Positions 58,301-64,000 of a stretch of 64,000 bases of DNA are shown here, in pieces. The notes below the pieces were generated by a model, which searched no databases, was not told the DNA's origin, and was given only the letters and a program-made list of their open reading frames with translations. The stretch lies in the NCBI GenBank assembly GCA_031763025.1, contig JASSKH010000021.1:868001-932000 (forward strand), read 5' to 3'. The first letter of the stretch is position 1; each line of letters opens with the position of its first letter. The DNA comes from Macrocystis pyrifera (taxonomy: Eukaryota; Sar; Phaeophyceae; Laminariales; Laminariaceae). The translations under genes were made by a program, and so were the position numbers.

Positions 58301-61300
58301 CATTGTATCATACGCGTATGCACGATACAATATTACGACGTTATGAAATATCTGCTTATTACTGCTGTACATAGAGATATGTACAGCAGAAGACTCTTTT
58401 AGAACTGCACCTACCTGTCATTTGGGGACAAAACATACATACATAGCAATAGTGTTGAGATGTTCCTATTGACTGAATCGCTGCTTTAAAAAAAATCTCG
58501 ATGACTCCGTCAAACATGTATCATATTTGTCAGTATGCTAATTAATGTACCATGGTATAGCTTTGTTGCGGCGCTGACGGCAAATAAGGCTTCTCCCGCA
58601 CAAAACCGAGGACTGCCCATAAAAAAGTTTGAAAGCACTCCACGCGTGACTCACACACGGCACACACGGCACACACGGCACACACGCGTAACACACGCGT
58701 AACACGCGTAACACACAGCAGTACAGGAGTGCAGGAGTGCAGGAGTGCAGGAGTGTAGGAGTACAGGAGTGTAGTACAAGTAGTGGGATAATATTTACAG
58801 GAATAGAAAAGGATGCGCCGAAGAAGGGGCCGGAACTGTTGACCACACTCGGCTGCCCACGAAAATTGCACTGCAGCAGCAGTGTTTTACCTGCACTGCT
58901 CATGTTGTAGCACGCGTGTGGGTTAGTAAGACGGTCACGATGCTCGATTTTGAACTTGAAGGCGCGAGTTACAGTAGATCCAAGCAGAGATCATGTCTTT
59001 TTTTTTCATTTTTCATTTTTTTTTTTTCAACTTTTTTTTTTATCATGTATGTAACCCAGACACCGCAGACAACAAACAGCACAACATGAGCAGACAGTAG
59101 ACAGCAGTGCAGGCCGCGTGCTACAACCAGCTGGCTACCGCAGGAAAAAATCTTTGAGGGCTTGCTGCGCGCTCTGGAGTGCACAGATCGCGCCCGGACC
59201 TCGACCAATGTGTCTGGCTGGGCTTCCCGTGTCGACTACGTAGCGTTTCGCCAAAAAGTGCTTGTACGAAGAGATATGTTCGAAAATGTACGAATTTTTC
59301 AGAATTGTAACTATTAATATACCCCTTAAGACAACAGGCAACCAGGGGACGCAAACAGCTACCTTAGGGAGATTCAGTATCGAAAAGTGTCCACTACTGC
59401 ATCTTCTGGCATGTCCACAGGTTTACTACTGATGTGTAGGCTTGTAGCTCTTACTCGAACCATAACATGCAACCGACATAGATACCTGGGAGCGTCGCCG
59501 ACAACGACCCATATATATACTATCACTCGGTTTCTCCTTCGGTAGTGACCTGAGTCCGTCTATCTAGCCCGATTGGCAGCGATGCTGGTTTAGGGCTCCT
59601 GCTGAGTTCAGGGGTCTCGGGGCTGGGACCGGCTTGCTTTCCTGGCGAAAACGTCATATATAGACGATCTAGATGGTGTAAATGATGCAGATGATCTAGA
59701 TGATTCGGTTTGGGGACCGAAAATAAGGTAATGTTTGTTATCCAGCACAGCAACGATTTGAACCGTGTACAGTAGTAGTATTATTAATAATACTGAGTAA
59801 TATTAATAGCAGTGTAAGCGCGCAGAAGTGCCAATGTATCAAATAAATCAATAGCATCACGCTGCACCTGTGTCGTATGAGTCCTCCTTCAATGCCTTCA
59901 ATGCCTTCAATGCTCTCAATGTTTTCAATGCCTTCAATCAATGGCTTCAATGTATGGAGCTCGGACAGCTCTACTGCTATAATTCACCATCTCCCAACCA
60001 AGCAGTGATCGATGAACCCTAATATGATCTAATTGCCATCATTTTTCCCGTCTGTGCTAGTGAAGGGGTCAACAACAGCCCCACAACGGTTAACAAAAGC
60101 CAGCAGCAGTATTACAGTAGTAGTGTTTTCATTGAGTGCATTCATTGAGTACATTGAATGTGCGCAATGGTCACCATTCGTCCGTGCCACGAAGAACATC
60201 AACCATGGGTCATGCCTGAAAATACAGCGGTATCATATACAAAATATGATAACTAATGGGTGCCTCTCGCTACTAATTATTTACACTATAGGAACTCGAG
60301 ATAGCGAATATCTGTAGCTGTCGACAACTGTGTCCGATGCATCTGTGCGAAAACAAAAAACGGAAGTTTCGGTCGGACGGCGCCTCAAAATTGATAAAAT
60401 TAAGCCATGAAGGCTTGTAGAGGCATGCCCTATTTATTAGCTGGCCGTGTACATTTAGCAACTCGCTCGTGATAACTAATCAACCCCTTACAACTGTACT
60501 CCCGTTTGGGGCACACATGACCTCAAAATAGAGTTGGATACCAAACATATGTTTCAGTAAAAGTGCTGCATTTTCTCGCGGGAAGTGGTGCATACTCAAC
60601 CGCAAGCGACGCGCGTTTTTCTGCATGGCAAGCTGTCATGCGCTTCCCTACACAAAAGCAGGCGATGCGCCGAAGTTTCGCATGACTACTGTACCTCTCC
60701 TGCAAACCTGATCATCCGGCCATATGTCTTACCGTCTCAGTCCCTCGACGCCAAGCAAGTAAAATGCACTGGCTAGAATGCCGACGATGAAGGCGCCCTC
60801 GGGGTAGACGAGCGGTCCACTAGCACTGATCGCCACCAACCCGGACAGAATGCCATTGTGCCATTGTTGAGCTGAAACCGCCACATCCACGTTGACAAGT
60901 TTACGACGAAAGAAGACAAGATGTTTTGTGTATCAAGGGAGAGGCTCGTGGGTAAGTTTCCGCTGGAAATTACGGACCGATCTCCCCAATCCGTCTGCTC
61001 AAGCCAATCATTTCACACATCGGACACATGAGCATCGAAAAAATCATCATCCTCATCGTCTACTACTACTACTAGTAGAGCTTAAGCTGCCATTGAGAGA
61101 TGTTGTGCAGGGTCCGCCTAGTTAACATCCAACCCGGAACATAGTGCTAGATCAATCAGAGTATACATCTCTCACCACGCAACATGAGCTAGATTGTACA
61201 GATCAGGACTACATTCGCCCTGAAAGTTGTAAATCATTAAACTAAGTGGGGGTGATCTGTAGGTGATATGTCATGTATGATATGTCATGTATGTAACCTA

Positions 61301-63842
61301 ATGTAATGTAAAGTAACCTTTGCTACTTGAGAGGAAAACCGTGTCGCAAATAAAAAGACGATTTGGCAAATGAAGGACAATTGTGTACGGTACTGTATCG
61401 GGTACAGGGCGCATGAAGCAGCCTTGGGTACATTGTGGGGCATGGGGCACGAGGCAGGGGATGCGTCCGAGCTGCACCACCACACTTCGCGCACCACGAC
61501 TGGTGGTACTCGTACTGCTGCAATGTCCTCGTGCCGGCTTGAAAACATTACACGAGTCGTTTTGTAGTAGACTATACTACACTCAAGCTAAAAAGGGTTA
61601 AGAGCGTTTACCGTGTGCCGGTACCAGCAGGGACAGAAAGGAGAAGACACTTTCAGCGTGGTCTCTTTATACTACATTATATCCACTCAACAAGCGACGC
61701 AAACCGTAATAGTCCAGTCGCCTACCTATACTGTACAGTATGCTGTTCAACAACCATAACCCCACTGTTTGGTTTCGACTCAGCGTGCTCTCTTTTCGTT
61801 TCGATTATTTTTCTACGTCGTATCGTACAACGTTTCATATCAGTACGACCTGGCATCTGATACCTGCTACGTACATACGTTGAAGATGTATACTCGTACA
61901 CTTACTTTGCTAGTTTGCTTGTTTGCGTGTTCGCTGTGTGCGATTTGCTCCAGTTTGTTTGCTATTTCCAATGCTCGTGTTCGTTTCCCTCCCCCCCTCC
62001 AGCGTTATTGGGGCCTGTCCTGTCACCACGGACTGCATTGTATTGCTGATTGTGCCCTTGAGGTATTGCGACAACAACAGCAACAACATCAGCACCGATA
62101 CCAACACCAACACCCCCAGCAACAGCAGCAACATACCTGGTAATTGTACCGTACAGCATAATTCGACCGCTCCCAACCCCCATCAAAGGTGACGCACGGC
62201 CACCAAAAACAACACCAAGGTTCGGCAAGTCGAAACACCCCTGCTCCGCCTCTATAACTCCCTTCACCCAACTCACGTGTGCCGAGTCGAACTTCTTGTA
62301 AATACATTTCATCAGAACCCCCATTGACAAAACGCTCGCAGCTGCCGCAATGGTAGTGTTCACCTGAACACAAGACAATGGGGGCAGATTTGCAACAGCG
62401 ATGGGTTGAAGAGGAGTTCGTATAGCGTCGAAGGATGAGCGCCGGGAATTTGTTGAGTCAGCACCACTCAGAACGCTCCTTTACAAACCAATCTTAAACT
62501 GCAAGCGTGCAATCACTTCCGCTCGCAGCTGCCGGAATGGTAGTGTTGACGAGGAATTCGCAAAGCGTGGAAGGATACGCGCCAGGCAGTCGTTCAGCTA
62601 CGTAGCACCCATCAGAACACTTCCTAAAAAAAAAGGCCAACCAGAAAAGTGTGGAAAAAAAGTAGTTACGTACGCGTCGTCACACCTAGGAGGACAGACA
62701 TCACGTGCCATCCAGGGGCTTTCCATTGATGAAAACACTTCCTTACGCAATGTGCCAGCCTTTGGACGCGCGGTCCCCACATTTCCCGGGCTTGAATAGC
62801 ATTCACTCATCCCCACCTTGCGGCGGCGTTCGCTGGCTGACAACATAACCATCTACCCTTGTTGCACACATCGGACACATCATCTATAGATCAACTACAT
62901 ATCATTTACAGTAGATCAGATAGATCATGTACTTGCCATTATGGTATGTTGACGTTATGCAGGGGCTGATGTTATACAGATCCCAGCCGGCACACGTGAT
63001 CTACTCTAGACCTTGCACATGAGGAACACATCGAAACCATCAAATGATGAAATGGTGATAAGGTTCGTCGGATGTGTGGTATGTGATGTGTGCAACTCTC
63101 TATCCCTAGCCCGATCGGTCCTCGACATATCACTTCAAGAGGGTGCCCGTACTATGCTATGCTGTGTGTATCAGTGTATCAGTGTATCACACGCCATGGA
63201 ACCCCTCCATGAAACGAACAGAAAGCAGTACGTACAACCTTACAGGAGCATCACAGCTGCAGCATGATCAGATCAGCATATGACACCATCACCCCCCCAC
63301 AACATGACCGCATCAAAACATCAACACATCGGACAGATCATATAGATCATTCTCAAGTGACGATCTGGATATTTCAAGGAAGATAGATCAGATAGATCGA
63401 TTCCTGATCTGTATAATCTAGCTCATGATGCCCACCGTGAAACTATACATATCCTGAACAGCATTTGTTATAACCCTTTTAGGAGTGCAGTCTCATTATT
63501 ATTAGATCAGTTCTTGGGGACAAACCAATCAAATGCTAAGGAAGTTTGTCCCCAAAATGATCAAAAAGAGACTGCAGGATATACTACAAGGGTTAACAGC
63601 AGGTTGGTATCTACAGTAGATTATACTTATGATTTGTATGATTTGTACGATTTGTAGCTGATCTGTCCGAAACATCCAACCATCAACATACGACACACAT
63701 AAAAATGGAACAGCTGACTCACCACGGCCTCTGCGACAAGTTCACTTCTTCCGCTCGACACAGACCCGACAGAGCCACCGTTGAACCCGTCTGCGCGCCC
63801 AGTCGCCCAGTCCAACAAGACACGAGGCCGAACAACGTCAAG
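55308..63842 (-). CDS. AMT: Ammonium transporter (Amt/MEP family), C-terminal six exons, 5' end outside window
   Basis: Plasma-membrane channel-like transporter for ammonium uptake. Exons, 5' to 3': 63723-63842, 62216-62363, 60733-60871, 57758-57921, 56391-56549, 55308-55438; all joins are in phase and give 286 residues to TGA at 55308. Family marks in order: DGFNGGSVGSV (FNxGS motif), VNTTIAAAASVLSMGVL, QQWHNGILSGLVAIS (NGxLxGLVxI), YPEGAFIVGILASAFYLLG, YKIDDVVQASAVHFGCGIWG (IDDxxxAxxVHxxxG), LLYGCGGNLLGANVVFMLAI, VGLRVP with an acidic residue pair, then SHGMGGKAG in place of the usual HGGxAY tail. TM helices about 7-11 are present; TM1-6 must lie to the right of 63842. Exon 62216-62363 uses the donor after CTT-G because the GTGAGT at 62276 would break frame. 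Introns carry minisatellites, an exon-end duplication and a small foldback element. Confidence 0.9.
58651..58774. repeat. CACACGG / CACGCGTAA / AGGAGTGC minisatellites
   Basis: Three abutting short-period arrays: CGGCACACA units, then CGCGTAACACA units, then GCAGGAGT units of 9-10 bp, in an intron of the ammonium transporter. Confidence 0.85.
59888..59950. repeat. TTCAATGCC 9-bp tandem repeat
   Basis: About seven imperfect TTCAATGCC units in the same transporter intron; the minus strand reads as an IEGIEG peptide, an artefact of the repeat. Confidence 0.85.
61100..61275. repeat. AGATC-rich dispersed repeat copy
   Basis: Shares GAGATGTTGTGCAGG, GTGCTAGATCA, CAACATGAGCTAGAT, TACAGATC and GCCCTGAAAG with 46010-46200 in the same order. 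Lies in an ammonium transporter intron. Confidence 0.6.
62333..62622. repeat. Local duplication including the 5' end of an ammonium transporter exon
   Basis: 62333-62362 (exon start, CGCTCGCAGCTGCCGCAATGG, TAGTGTT) recurs at 62520-62549. The intronic stretch 62411-62475 recurs right behind it at 62550-62622. The second copy lacks about 48 bp, including the splice acceptor, so only the 62363 exon is usable. Confidence 0.7.
62868..63440. repeat. AGATC-rich dispersed repeat copies
   Basis: 62868-63010 and 63245-63440 carry CACATCGGACA-ATCAT, ATAGATCA, GATAGATCAGATAGATCGA and ATCTAGCTCATGATG, matching the pieces in the AMPD introns. Located in an ammonium transporter intron. Confidence 0.6.
63470..63597. 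mobile_element. Small foldback (MITE-like) element
   Basis: Left arm TAACCCTTTTAGGAGTGCAG, TCTC, ...TTCTTGGGGACAAAC and right arm GTTTGTCCCCAAAA...GAGACTGCAGGATA, CAAGGGTTAAC pair imperfectly around an 18 bp loop. About 128 bp, no coding capacity, inside an ammonium transporter intron. It is unrelated to the CTATTACGGGGG family. Confidence 0.65.
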
Positions 63843-64000
63843 CTGAGGAGCAGGCGCACACACACATAGCAGTACAACTCTTGCAGAGCCATCTTCCTTA
63901 CATTACATGCACAACATGCAAAGCAAGCGCGTTGATTGTCCTTTGAGTGACGCGCGCTGTGAACAAGGACCCGATTGCGGGCAGCCTAAGAGGTCTCGCT

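Noticed and set aside
60872-60930. Extension of the ammonium transporter exon upstream (VNVDVAVSAQQ reading)
   Set aside because: Attractive in frame, but no splice acceptor precedes it. The TTTCAG acceptor at 60872 joins in phase with the 62216 donor, so the shorter exon is preferred.
1-64000. CRISPR arrays, bacterial operons or integrated virus genes
   Set aside because: No regularly spaced repeats, Shine-Dalgarno-led gene strings or viral hallmark proteins. The genes are spliced eukaryotic housekeeping genes.

Overview
The window is nuclear DNA from an intron-rich, repeat-rich eukaryote. Short coding exons (about 50-270 bp) are separated by introns of roughly 100 bp to 4.6 kb with GT-AG borders. 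Together with (CAG)n tracts and a (CCCTAA)n tract, this fits a stramenopile, most likely a brown alga. The taxonomic call is inference; no marker gene is present. Most open reading frames here are chance or repeat-derived. I recovered real genes by joining exons in phase by hand.

Four conserved housekeeping genes can be assembled. (1) 3090-8111, minus: a complete CAAX prenyl endopeptidase of the RCE1 family, 6 exons, 292 aa. (2) 27678-36633, minus: a complete BSD-domain protein, 8 exons, about 284 aa. (3) 36920/41617-50864, plus: AMP deaminase, 16 exons plus a likely first exon 287 bp from the BSD gene start, so the two genes probably share a divergent promoter. (4) 55308-63842, minus: the C-terminal six exons of an ammonium transporter whose 5' part lies beyond the right edge. 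AMPD and the transporter converge on a 4.4 kb gene-poor stretch. Two transposon-like coding relics are also visible: a frameshifted coiled-coil ORF (9561-10180), and a retroelement 3' end with a RING-like zinc cluster and a restriction-like endonuclease signature (24853-25910).

Between and inside the genes lies a dense layer of foldback and palindromic DNA. A 110 bp MITE family has termini CTATTACGGGGG...CCCCCGTAATAG. There is a 2.3 kb foldback element with 0.86 kb arms inside the long AMPD intron, a 1.2 kb head-to-head palindrome of retroelement DNA, and an older inverted repeat inside a BSD-gene intron. A 2.5-2.6 kb tandem duplication sits inside a split MITE copy. Small GC-rich hairpins, minisatellites and tRNA-like SINE pieces are scattered throughout. 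Two short palindromes, CTATTAATAG and TACC(A/T)GGTA, occur far more often than chance allows.

The most interesting observation is that CTATTAATAG is exactly what the MITE termini would leave if the element were removed together with one TA. The scattered palindromes could therefore be empty or excised target sites.

Exon borders were chosen from splice consensus, reading-frame phase and family conservation. All of this was done by eye.
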